DNA of 64,000 nucleotides from Salinivirgaceae bacterium (GTDB lineage: Bacteria > Bacteroidota > Bacteroidia > Bacteroidales > SZUA-534). Where the stretch lies: assembly GCA_017645945.1 (NCBI GenBank), contig JAGCNL010000016.1, positions 140,244-204,243 of the forward strand, written 5' to 3'. Shown here one piece after another: positions 35,067 through 42,773 of this stretch. The position numbers and the translations under genes are program-made. Under the pieces are notes generated by a model. It made no database searches. It was given only the letters and a program-made list of their open reading frames with translations, and was not told the DNA's origin. The first letter of the stretch is position 1. The number at the start of each line of letters is the position of its first letter.

Positions 35067-36122
35067 ATGAGATTAAAATCAATTTCTTTGACGGTTGCAA
35101 TGGCGTTCTGTTTAGGCGGATACGCCCAAAATACCGCCAGTCAGGACTCGACACTTGTTGTAGCTGAAAACCAAGAAGCCGAGGTAGCCTTTAATGCAGG
35201 AAACGACTTTGTCGCCCAGCGCAATTTCCAGGAGGCAGTCAATAGTTTTACAAAGGCTTTGTCGTTCAATCCGAAGTTTACAAAGGCTTTGGTCAACCGT
35301 GGATTTGCAAAGTCTGAGTTGGCTGATTACAGCGGAGCAATAACCGATTTCACAATGGCTGTTGAAATCGACGGCTCACCAGTGGCCTACTACGGACGCG
35401 GTCTGGCTTATTTCAATCAGAACAACTCAAACGACGCTTTGTCGGACTTTGAGGACGCAATCAAGGCTGGCTACACTGAGGCGAAAGTTTACTATTATGC
35501 AGGAGTTGCCTATTTTGAGTGCGGAAACTATGAGGAGAGCATCAACAACCTCACGCTTTCAATAACAATGGACGGCAATAACGCACAGGCTTTCAACGAC
35601 CGTGCAAGCGCCAAACGTATGAATGAGGACTACGACGGTGCGATTGCCGATTACAACCAGGCCATCAAGCTCGACCCGAAACTGGCTACAGCTTATAACA
35701 ATCTGGGCAGTGCATTGTTGAAGAAAGGCAATATTGATGATGCCATAGCCAACTACGGCCTTGCCATCGGTCTTGACCCTGACTATGTCATTGCTTACAA
35801 CAATCGCGCACGCGCCAAGTTCGAGAAGAATGATTTCGACGGAATGATTGCCGATTGCCAGAAAGCCATCGAGATTAATCCTCAGTACGCATACGCATAT
35901 AATAATATGGGTATAGCCCAGATGAAGAAAAAGGACTATGATGCCGCTTACCGTTCGTTCAGCGACGCCATCAAAGTCAATCCGAATTTTGCAGAGGCAT
36001 ATTTGAACCGCGGAAGCTGCCAGGAGATGCAACGCAAGTTTGATGAGGCTGTCGCCGATTGGCGCGAGGCTTATAAACTGGGCATTACCAAGGCTCGCAA
36101 CTATATCTCATTTTACGAATAA
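35067..36122 (+). CDS. Secreted TPR-repeat protein
   Basis: 351 residues with a signal peptide (MRLKSISLTVAMAFCLGGYAQ). From about residue 45 to the end it is eight to nine consecutive 34-residue TPRs with the consensus A-x3-Y/F-x3-A-I-x-LDP-x-Y/F-A (for example AIADYNQAIKLDPKLATAYN and AIANYGLAIGLDPDYVIAYN). It likely scaffolds an envelope complex in the periplasm. The PD40-OmpA gene at 36145 follows by 22 bases in the same direction, so the two are probably co-expressed and may interact. Nothing specific to enzymatic function is visible. Confidence 0.87.
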   Translation: MRLKSISLTVAMAFCLGGYAQNTASQDSTLVVAENQEAEVAFNAGNDFVAQRNFQEAVNSFTKALSFNPKFTKALVNRGFAKSELADYSGAITDFTMAVEIDGSPVAYYGRGLAYFNQNNSNDALSDFEDAIKAGYTEAKVYYYAGVAYFECGNYEESINNLTLSITMDGNNAQAFNDRASAKRMNEDYDGAIADYNQAIKLDPKLATAYNNLGSALLKKGNIDDAIANYGLAIGLDPDYVIAYNNRARAKFEKNDFDGMIADCQKAIEINPQYAYAYNNMGIAQMKKKDYDAAYRSFSDAIKVNPNFAEAYLNRGSCQEMQRKFDEAVADWREAYKLGITKARNYISFYE

Positions 36123-36144
36123 TTAAACTGATATATTGATGATT

Positions 36145-38190
36145 ATGAAACGCATATATATGTTTGCCGTTGCACTGGCTTGCACGGTATCGGCTTTCGC
36201 CCAGGATATTCCGTTCGATAAAAACTACTTCCAGAATCAGAAAGACGCCTTTAAAGATGCCAATACTAACTTTAAAGACGGCGAGTCTTATTTTAATAAG
36301 GAATTTTATTACGAGGCACTTCAGTATTATCTTGAAGCCCAGACTTTTAACCCGAGTTATTCGACGCTGAACTATCGCATCGGTGTCTGCTACATGAATC
36401 TTCCGATGAAATATAAGAGCTTGCAGTATTTCGAGAAAGCTTATCAGCTGCGCCGCGATGTTGCTGAGGATATTCACCTGATGCTTGCGCGTGCTTACCA
36501 CCTGAATGGCGAGTTCGACAAGGCGATAGGAGAGTACAAAGCCCACATGTCGGTTCTTAAACCGACTGATGCCGCTGAAATGAAACCGCAACTCGAGAAA
36601 TATATTGCTGAATGCGAGTGCGGCAAGCAGTTGATGGACAATCCCGCCCGTGCGTTTATCGACAATGCGGGTTCGGTGCTCAATTCGCGCTTCAACGACC
36701 ACAGCCCGCTTATCTCGGCCGATGAGTCGATGATGATATTCACATCAACCCGCAACAACGGGCGCACAATGAGTCTCGAAGACGGTCAGTACGACGAGGA
36801 TATTTACATCAGTGTTGGTGAGAAGAAAAACTGGCAGGTGCCAAACGAGATTGGCGAACCTATTAATACTCAGTTCGATGATGCAACAGTTGGTCTTTTC
36901 CCCGATGGTCAGCAACTGCTTATCTACAATGGCCGCAAAGGCAATGGTGATATCGAGCAGTGCTCGCTGAAAGGTCTTAAATGGGAGTATCCGAAGGCTT
37001 TGCCCAAAACCATCAACTCAGAATACCGTGAAACATCGGCATGTTTCTCGCCTGATGGCCGTAAGTTGTATTTCGTGAGCGACCGTCCGGGCGGATTTGG
37101 CGGCTCTGATATTTATGTCAGCACCCGCACCGACAAGGATAAATGGAGCGAGGCTGTGAACCTCGGGTCGATTATCAACACTCAGTATGACGAAGAGGCT
37201 GTCTTTATGCACCCCGACGGCCGTACGCTGTATTTCAGCTCACGTGGCCACAACACAATGGGCGGCTACGACATTTTCATGTCGCAGATGGACAATATTG
37301 GTAACTGGTCGGAGCCAGTGAACCTTGGTTACCCAATCAACTCGCCCGACAACGACCTTTGCTTTGTGATTTCGGCCAATGGTCGCCACGGCTATTGCAG
37401 TAGCGTGCGTCCTGAAGGCTCTGGCGGTCTTGATATCTACCGAATGACATTCCTCGGCCCCGAGAAACCTTACACACTGTCGGGTGAGGATAACTTGATT
37501 TCAGCTCGTTCACAACCGGTTTCTGATATGGTGATGGAAGCCTCAGTTGAGCTTGTTACCATCCGATTGACAATTGTTAAAGGTATTGTCCGCGATGCCA
37601 TCAGCAACGAACCTCTTAGCGCAACTATCGATATTGTTGATAATGAGAAGAATGAGGTGATATTTACATCGCAGACCAACTCGGCAACTGGTAAATTCCT
37701 GGTGTCGCTGCCTTCTGGTAAGAACTATGGTCTGATGGTGAAAGCCGACAACTATCTGTTCCACTCTGAAAACTTCAATATCCCTGCAGCAACTGAATAT
37801 CAGGAGATTGAGAAGGATATCGCCTTGAACAACATCAAGAAGGACGTGAAGATAATCCTGAAGAACGTGTTCTTTGAGACTGGTAGCGCGAAGTTGAAAC
37901 CGACATCGTATGCCGAGCTTGGTCGCTTGACCAAACTGTTGAGCGATATGCCGTCGATGAGAATTGAGATTTCAGGACACACTGATAATCAAGGTAGTAA
38001 GGCGACCAACCAGCGTTTGTCTGAGGCTCGTGCAAAATCGGTGGTTGACTTCCTGATTTCGGAAGGCGTTGACGCAAGCCGCTTGGAGTACAAGGGTTAT
38101 GCGTTCGACCAGCCTGTGGCCGACAACTCAACCAAAGAGGGCCGTGCCATGAACCGCCGTGTCGAGTTCAAAGTGTTGAGTACAGAATAA
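36145..38190 (+). CDS. TPR-PD40-OmpA protein, PorE-like
   Basis: 681 residues. The start at 36145 gives signal peptide MKRIYMFAVALACTVSAFAQ; upstream ATG and TTG codons only add two or three residues. Domains: TPR 45-165, PD40 propeller 185-435 (FTSTRNNGRTM, FVSDRPGGFGGSDIYVS, YFSSRGHNTMGGYDIFMS), carboxypeptidase-like regulatory domain 475-555 (KGIVRDAISNEPLSATIDI), OmpA C-terminal domain 570-680 (ISGHTDNQGSKATNQRLSEARAKSV). This is the PorE architecture of the P. gingivalis T9SS, where the protein binds peptidoglycan and the PorKN/PorM assembly. With T9SS cargo in the window, a T9SS link is plausible. It also resembles the YfiB-position protein at 31655, with which it shares the propeller motifs. 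Confidence 0.9.
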   Translation: MKRIYMFAVALACTVSAFAQDIPFDKNYFQNQKDAFKDANTNFKDGESYFNKEFYYEALQYYLEAQTFNPSYSTLNYRIGVCYMNLPMKYKSLQYFEKAYQLRRDVAEDIHLMLARAYHLNGEFDKAIGEYKAHMSVLKPTDAAEMKPQLEKYIAECECGKQLMDNPARAFIDNAGSVLNSRFNDHSPLISADESMMIFTSTRNNGRTMSLEDGQYDEDIYISVGEKKNWQVPNEIGEPINTQFDDATVGLFPDGQQLLIYNGRKGNGDIEQCSLKGLKWEYPKALPKTINSEYRETSACFSPDGRKLYFVSDRPGGFGGSDIYVSTRTDKDKWSEAVNLGSIINTQYDEEAVFMHPDGRTLYFSSRGHNTMGGYDIFMSQMDNIGNWSEPVNLGYPINSPDNDLCFVISANGRHGYCSSVRPEGSGGLDIYRMTFLGPEKPYTLSGEDNLISARSQPVSDMVMEASVELVTIRLTIVKGIVRDAISNEPLSATIDIVDNEKNEVIFTSQTNSATGKFLVSLPSGKNYGLMVKADNYLFHSENFNIPAATEYQEIEKDIALNNIKKDVKIILKNVFFETGSAKLKPTSYAELGRLTKLLSDMPSMRIEISGHTDNQGSKATNQRLSEARAKSVVDFLISEGVDASRLEYKGYAFDQPVADNSTKEGRAMNRRVEFKVLSTE

Positions 38191-38200
38191 ACCAATCCAA

Positions 38201-38240
38201 ATGCGTCCGTCGTAGTCCGGCGGGCGCATTATGTCTTTTT
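38201..38240 (+). terminator. Terminator-like hairpin ahead of the K+ channel gene
   Basis: 12-bp stem with two wobbles (ATGCGTCCGTCG at 38201-38212; CGGCGGGCGCAT at 38218-38229), then T-rich. It ends just before the trkH ATG at 38246, leaving no room for a downstream promoter. Confidence 0.7.
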
Positions 38241-38245
38241 GAAAA

Positions 38246-40072
38246 ATGGGCATCAAATTTCTGTTCAGACTAAAGGAGCGCTTTTTCAAGTATTACTTTA
38301 TTGTACAGGACATCCTGCTGAAGTTTTTCAGTTTGGTTTCCACGGTGTGCAATTTTGTGATACTGGTCTGCAGTCTTTTGTTTGCCACTCTGCTCATTGC
38401 GCGGCTCGGCTTCTACCACCACCAAATTGTGCAGGACAACGTTGAGTCGCTTATCAGTAAGATATTCATTGTCACCTATATAGCCAAATATGTACACGAC
38501 ATTTACATATTTGTGAGCCGCAAGGTTTTTCCCCGCTTGATTGACTGGCTGATATTTCTGGTCTGCACGGTTGTGTTTGTGCCCAATTCGCACGCTTTCG
38601 CAACTGATTTTGTCGGAAGTTCGATACTGGCCACGTTCCCTGCGGTGGCAGCAGCCATGGGGCTTATTCTTGTGGCTGATTTCTACAAGGTGGCAAAGGT
38701 CATCACATCGATGAAAATGTCGCCGCCGCTGCTTTTCGCGTTCAGTTTCATTGTGATGATTTTTGTGGGTTCGGGCTTGCTGATGCTACCCAATGTCCAC
38801 ATTGGCAAGATTAGTTATTTCGAGGCTCTATTCACTTCAGCGAGCGCCATCTGCGTGTCAGGATTGTCGATTATCGATTTGACTGAGATGCTGACATTTA
38901 AGGGCAATTTCATTCTGCTTTTCCTATTCCAGATTGGAGGTTTGGGCGTGATGGGTTTTACAGGCTTGTTCGCATTTGCGTTCACTGGCACCGTCTCGTT
39001 CAAAGACCGTATCTTGCTCAAAGACATATTTTCGTCCGACACAATGGGCGACATCTTCTCGTTTTTGGCAAAAATGCTGTCAATCACGCTGTTGTTTGAG
39101 TCTATAGGAGCGGTGGCCATCTATTTGAGCATTGCCGACATCGATATTCAGGACCCGATATTCTTTTCGATATTCCACTCGGTTTCAGCGTTTTGCAATT
39201 GCGGAATATCAACCTTGCCCGACGGATTCGCCAATCCGTTGGTTGCCGACAACAACACATTGCTGATGATTATCGCCATTCTCACATCGCTTGGCGGAAT
39301 CGGCTTTCCTGTGCTGATTGCACTTTATTCGACAATTCGCAATAAAACGGCGCATCTGCTTGGTATTCAAGTTGACCGCCGCAGCACGCTGAGCCACGTG
39401 GGGGCCGATATGGCTACTCATATTGTCATCATCGCCACTTTGGGTATTCTTGTGCTTGGCACGTTGGGCTATTATTTCCTGGAACTCGGCAACACCTTGG
39501 CCGACGACACAATTGGCTCGCGGTGGGTGAAATCGTTCTTCTGCTGCGCCACTGCCCGCACTGCTGGATTCAACGTGTCCGATATCAGTTGCTGGAGCAA
39601 TGCCACAATGGCCTTCATTATGGGTATCATGTGGGTTGGAGCCTCGCCAGGCTCGACGGGAGGCGGCATAAAAACAACAACTTTTGCTTTGCTGCTCTGC
39701 TCGATAGTTAGTTTTATCCGCGGCAACCGCTACATTGAAATAGGCTACCATCGTATTGGTTTTGAGACAATTTCACGTGTCTTGGTGCTGATTTCAATGT
39801 CGCTGATAATAATTTTCACTGCATTCATTCTGTTTGCTGTTTTTGAACCCGACAAGAATCCGCTGCGCCTGTTCTTCGACACGGTGTCGATGTATAGCAC
39901 CACAGGATTGTCGATGACAGGAACGGACACTCTGTCGCTGCCGTCGAAGGTGCTTACCATGGTGATGATGTTCCTTGGCCGTGTGGGTCCGCTCACGCTG
40001 CTGTCGGGACTCTTTGTGTCGCGCAAGACCAAATATGCGAAGTATCCATATAAGAATCTTACTATCAACTAA
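38246..40072 (+). CDS. trkH: TrkH/KtrB-family potassium uptake channel subunit
   Basis: 608 residues, inner membrane. The channel core starts near residue 140. The four P-loops carry the selectivity-filter glycines: SICVSGLS, AFCNCGIST, ARTAGFNVSDIS and YSTTGLSMTGTD. The conserved GGGIKTTTFAL follows loop three. The N-terminal extension of about 130 residues adds three or four membrane helices absent from E. coli TrkH but common in Bacteroidota. The trkA-type RCK subunit gene follows by 23 bases, making a two-gene K+ uptake unit. A hairpin immediately upstream may limit read-through from the PD40-OmpA gene. Confidence 0.94.
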   Translation: MGIKFLFRLKERFFKYYFIVQDILLKFFSLVSTVCNFVILVCSLLFATLLIARLGFYHHQIVQDNVESLISKIFIVTYIAKYVHDIYIFVSRKVFPRLIDWLIFLVCTVVFVPNSHAFATDFVGSSILATFPAVAAAMGLILVADFYKVAKVITSMKMSPPLLFAFSFIVMIFVGSGLLMLPNVHIGKISYFEALFTSASAICVSGLSIIDLTEMLTFKGNFILLFLFQIGGLGVMGFTGLFAFAFTGTVSFKDRILLKDIFSSDTMGDIFSFLAKMLSITLLFESIGAVAIYLSIADIDIQDPIFFSIFHSVSAFCNCGISTLPDGFANPLVADNNTLLMIIAILTSLGGIGFPVLIALYSTIRNKTAHLLGIQVDRRSTLSHVGADMATHIVIIATLGILVLGTLGYYFLELGNTLADDTIGSRWVKSFFCCATARTAGFNVSDISCWSNATMAFIMGIMWVGASPGSTGGGIKTTTFALLLCSIVSFIRGNRYIEIGYHRIGFETISRVLVLISMSLIIIFTAFILFAVFEPDKNPLRLFFDTVSMYSTTGLSMTGTDTLSLPSKVLTMVMMFLGRVGPLTLLSGLFVSRKTKYAKYPYKNLTIN

Positions 40073-40095
40073 TTAGAAACTAAAACAAACGAGAT

Positions 40096-40773
40096 ATGAA
40101 GTTTATTGTTATTGGCTTGGGTTATTTCGGTTCGACGCTGGCCATCAGCTTGACCGAACAAGGGCACGAGGTGATTGGCATCGACAACAAGTTTGAGCGC
40201 GTCGATGAGCTTAAAAACCAGATTGGCAACGTGATGGAGATGGACACCACCAACGAGAACGCCGTGAAAACGCTGCCGCTCAACGATACCGATGCTGTGA
40301 TTGTGGCAATCGGAGAGGATGTGGGCTCGTCGATTCTGACGTTGTCTATCTTGAAGAAACTGAACGCCAACAACATTATCGGCCGTATTATCAGCCCGAT
40401 GCACAAGAGCATTCTGAACCAGATCGGAATTGAGAACACCGTGCACCCGGAGTCTGAGACGGCAATCGCCATCAGTTTGCAGTTGCAGGTGAAGAACGCT
40501 CTGAAAATCACAGAGATAGATGCTAATAATGTGATTGTGGAGTTCAAGGTTCCGCAGAAATATGTATCGCACACGCTTGAAACGGCCAATCTGGAATCAC
40601 GGTTTAAGCTTAAAACTGTGGCTATCAAATCGATAGGAAAGAAGGGCCTTATTCCGCGCGAGCAAACAATCACAACGCTTTCTCCTGATAACAACTACAT
40701 TTTCAAGGAGGATGACGTGATTATTGTAGCCGGTCTGCTCGACAATATGAAGAAGTTTGCGGCGGAGCAATAG
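40096..40773 (+). CDS. trkA: TrkA/KtrA-family potassium uptake regulatory subunit
   Basis: 225 residues; cytoplasmic RCK protein that gates the TrkH/KtrB channel on binding nucleotide. RCK_N at 1-120 with dinucleotide motif VIGLGYFGSTLA and acidic end of strand 2 (EVIGIDN); RCK_C at about 140-225 (FKVPQKYVSHTLETANLES, FKEDDVIIVAG). A single RCK pair makes it KtrA-like rather than the duplicated E. coli TrkA. Its adjacency to the channel gene supports the pairing. Confidence 0.94.
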   Translation: MKFIVIGLGYFGSTLAISLTEQGHEVIGIDNKFERVDELKNQIGNVMEMDTTNENAVKTLPLNDTDAVIVAIGEDVGSSILTLSILKKLNANNIIGRIISPMHKSILNQIGIENTVHPESETAIAISLQLQVKNALKITEIDANNVIVEFKVPQKYVSHTLETANLESRFKLKTVAIKSIGKKGLIPREQTITTLSPDNNYIFKEDDVIIVAGLLDNMKKFAAEQ

Positions 40774-40816
40774 GAGTTGATTATTGATATTGTTAAAAAC
40801 ATAAAACTATTTGATT

Positions 40817-41272
40817 ATGAGCTTGTATGAAAAAGTCGAAAACGACATAAAAGCCGCAATGCTGGCTAAAGAGAAAGAGAAACTTGAGGCTTTGAGAGCC
40901 ATCAAAGCCGCGTTCCTGCTGGCTAAAACCGAGAAGGGCGCATCGGAAACCCTTTCGGAAGACACCGAACTGAAGGTGATTCAGAAACTTGTGAAACAGC
41001 GTAAGGAGTCGGCTGAATTGTATCGCAATGGTGGTCGTAACGAGTTGGCCGACAGCGAGATGTTTCAAGCTGAAGTTATCTCGCAGTATCTGCCTGCACA
41101 GTTGAGCGAGGCTGAAATTGAGGCTGAAGTTCGCAAGATTGTTGAGGCTGTTGGAGCCAAGGGTCCGCAGGATATGGGCAAGGTGATGGGCACCGCCAAC
41201 AAGCAGTTGAGCGGCAAGGCCGAAAGCCGTGTCATCGCACAGAAAGTGAAAGATATCCTTGCATCGTTGTAA
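40817..41272 (+). CDS. yqeY: GatB/YqeY domain protein
   Basis: 151 residues from the ATG at 40817; an in-frame TTG two codons earlier is less likely. The YqeY family is a helical protein resembling the tail of GatB, the amidotransferase subunit that makes Gln-tRNA or Asn-tRNA; standalone members may bind tRNA, but the function is not established. Typical features: N-terminal LYEKVENDIKAAMLAKEKEKLEALR, KLVKQRKESAELYRNGGR, QYLPAQLSEAEIE and the Gly-Lys-rich end GKVMGTANKQLSGKAE. Normal length. It follows trkA by 43 bases on the same strand. Confidence 0.92.
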   Translation: MSLYEKVENDIKAAMLAKEKEKLEALRAIKAAFLLAKTEKGASETLSEDTELKVIQKLVKQRKESAELYRNGGRNELADSEMFQAEVISQYLPAQLSEAEIEAEVRKIVEAVGAKGPQDMGKVMGTANKQLSGKAESRVIAQKVKDILASL

Positions 41273-41281
41273 ATTATTATG

Positions 41282-41315
41282 GGAGTGCGTCTTAACGGCG
41301 CATTCCGCTTTTCTT
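41282..41315 (+). terminator. Terminator-like hairpin between yqeY and the exonuclease gene
   Basis: GGAGTGCGTC (41282-41291) with GGCGCATTCC (41297-41306), two wobbles, then GCTTTTCTTT; the next ATG is at 41322. Confidence 0.6.
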
Positions 41316-41321
41316 TAGAAT

Positions 41322-42125
41322 ATGAAATTATCGCTCAAACGCCCAATTGTCTTTTTCGATTTGGAGACAACCGGCATCAACATCGTAACCGACCGAATCG
41401 TTGAAATATCGTATCTTAAGGTTTGGCCCGATGGCCGTGAGGAGCAGAAAGCCTACCGCATCAACCCCGAAATGCACATTCCGGAGGAGGCTACGGCCGT
41501 GCACCACATCACCGACGATGACGTGAAGAACGAACAAACTTTCAAACAGTTTGCCAAGCAGTTCGCTCAAATCATTCAAGGTTGCGATTTGGCTGGGTTC
41601 AACAGCAACAAGTTCGATATTCCGCTGCTTGCGGAGGAGTTTGAGCGCGTGGGCGTTGATTTCGATTTCAGCCACTGCCGTTTCATCGATGTGCAGGTCA
41701 TCTTCCACAAGATGGAGCGCCGGACGTTGAGCGCGGCTTATAAGTTCTACTGCCACAAGGAGTTGGAAGGCGCTCACGGTGCCGCCGCCGACACTCGCGC
41801 AACTTACGATGTTCTAATGGCGCAACTCGACCATTATCAGGGAGTTGAGTACGAAGACCAGTCGGGCAAAAAGTCTTTCCCAATTGTGAATGATATTGAT
41901 GCTCTGTCAGAATTCTCGGCGCAGAAACGCAGTGCGGATTTTGCCAATCATCTGGTTTACAACGATAAAGATGAGATGGTTTTCAACTTTGGCAAATACA
42001 AAAACCAGCCTGTTAAAGATGTTTTCCGTCGTGACCCTGGCTACTACAACTGGATTTTGAATGCCGAATTTCCGCTCTACACTAAACGTGTGCTGACGCA
42101 GGTTAAATTGAGTATGGGTAAATAA
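41322..42125 (+). CDS. DEDDh 3'-5' exonuclease (DNA polymerase III epsilon-like)
   Basis: 267 residues. Residues 1-175 are a DnaQ-type exonuclease with the full DEDDh set: FFDLETTG (Asp, Glu), GFNSNKFDIPLL (Asp), HGAAADTRATYD (His, Asp). It would remove nucleotides from DNA or RNA 3' ends. The C-terminal 60 residues (FNFGKYKNQPVKDVF ... YYNWILNAEFP) match a small domain (DUF3820-like) often fused to such exonucleases in Bacteroidota, of unknown role. Because it lacks links to a polymerase gene, a repair or RNA-trimming role is as likely as proofreading. The FAH-family gene follows after 9 bases. Confidence 0.92.
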   Translation: MKLSLKRPIVFFDLETTGINIVTDRIVEISYLKVWPDGREEQKAYRINPEMHIPEEATAVHHITDDDVKNEQTFKQFAKQFAQIIQGCDLAGFNSNKFDIPLLAEEFERVGVDFDFSHCRFIDVQVIFHKMERRTLSAAYKFYCHKELEGAHGAAADTRATYDVLMAQLDHYQGVEYEDQSGKKSFPIVNDIDALSEFSAQKRSADFANHLVYNDKDEMVFNFGKYKNQPVKDVFRRDPGYYNWILNAEFPLYTKRVLTQVKLSMGK

Positions 42126-42134
42126 CTGGTTGAT

Positions 42135-42746
42135 ATGAAGATACTTGGCGTTGGAATGAATTATCGGAAGCACGCGGCCGAGCTTGGTCACAACGTGCCC
42201 ACCGAACCTGTCCTTTTTCTGATGCCTGAAACGGCACTGATTACACGCAATCTGCCGTTTTTCTATCCCGATTTCTCGAACGAGATTCATCACGAGGTTG
42301 AACTTGTATTGAAAATCAATCGTTTGGGCAAGAATATCCCCGAAAAATTTGCCAACCGCTACTACGATGAGATTGGCGTCGGTATTGACTTCACGGCGCG
42401 CGACCTTCAGCGCAAGGCTGCTGCAGCAGGTCTGCCGTGGACCATCAGCAAAGGTTTTGACGGTGCCGCGCCCGTCGGAAATTTTGTGAGCAAGGCTGAG
42501 CTGGGCGATTTGAACAACATCGGTTTCTCGCTCGAGCGTAACGGCGAGGTGGTTCAGCAGGGCAACAGCGCTGATATGATTTTCTCGTTCGATGCCATAA
42601 TTGCTTATGCTTCAAAGTTTTTCACGCTGAAAATCGGTGATTTGATTTTCACTGGCACTCCCGTTGGTGTTGGGCCTGTTCAGATTGGCGATAACCTTGT
42701 GGCTAAAATCGGCGACCGCGAACTGCTGAATGTCAAAGTGAAGTAA
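42135..42746 (+). CDS. Fumarylacetoacetate hydrolase (FAH) family protein
   Basis: 203 residues, a compact single FAH domain. The metal-binding acidic residues are in EIHHEVELVLKI (E..E) and GVGIDFTARD (Asp), and the fold signature FTGTPVGVGPVQIGD is present. Such short members (YcgM-like, acylpyruvase or oxaloacetate decarboxylase) cleave C-C bonds in 2-oxo acids; FAH proper is twice as long. The true substrate cannot be read from the sequence. It is 9 bases after the exonuclease stop, so they share a transcript, and convergent with the RSH gene 27 bases on. Confidence 0.9.
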   Translation: MKILGVGMNYRKHAAELGHNVPTEPVLFLMPETALITRNLPFFYPDFSNEIHHEVELVLKINRLGKNIPEKFANRYYDEIGVGIDFTARDLQRKAAAAGLPWTISKGFDGAAPVGNFVSKAELGDLNNIGFSLERNGEVVQQGNSADMIFSFDAIIAYASKFFTLKIGDLIFTGTPVGVGPVQIGDNLVAKIGDRELLNVKVK

Positions 42747-42773
42747 TCTCGGGCGTTTCGTCAACGTTCGCCG

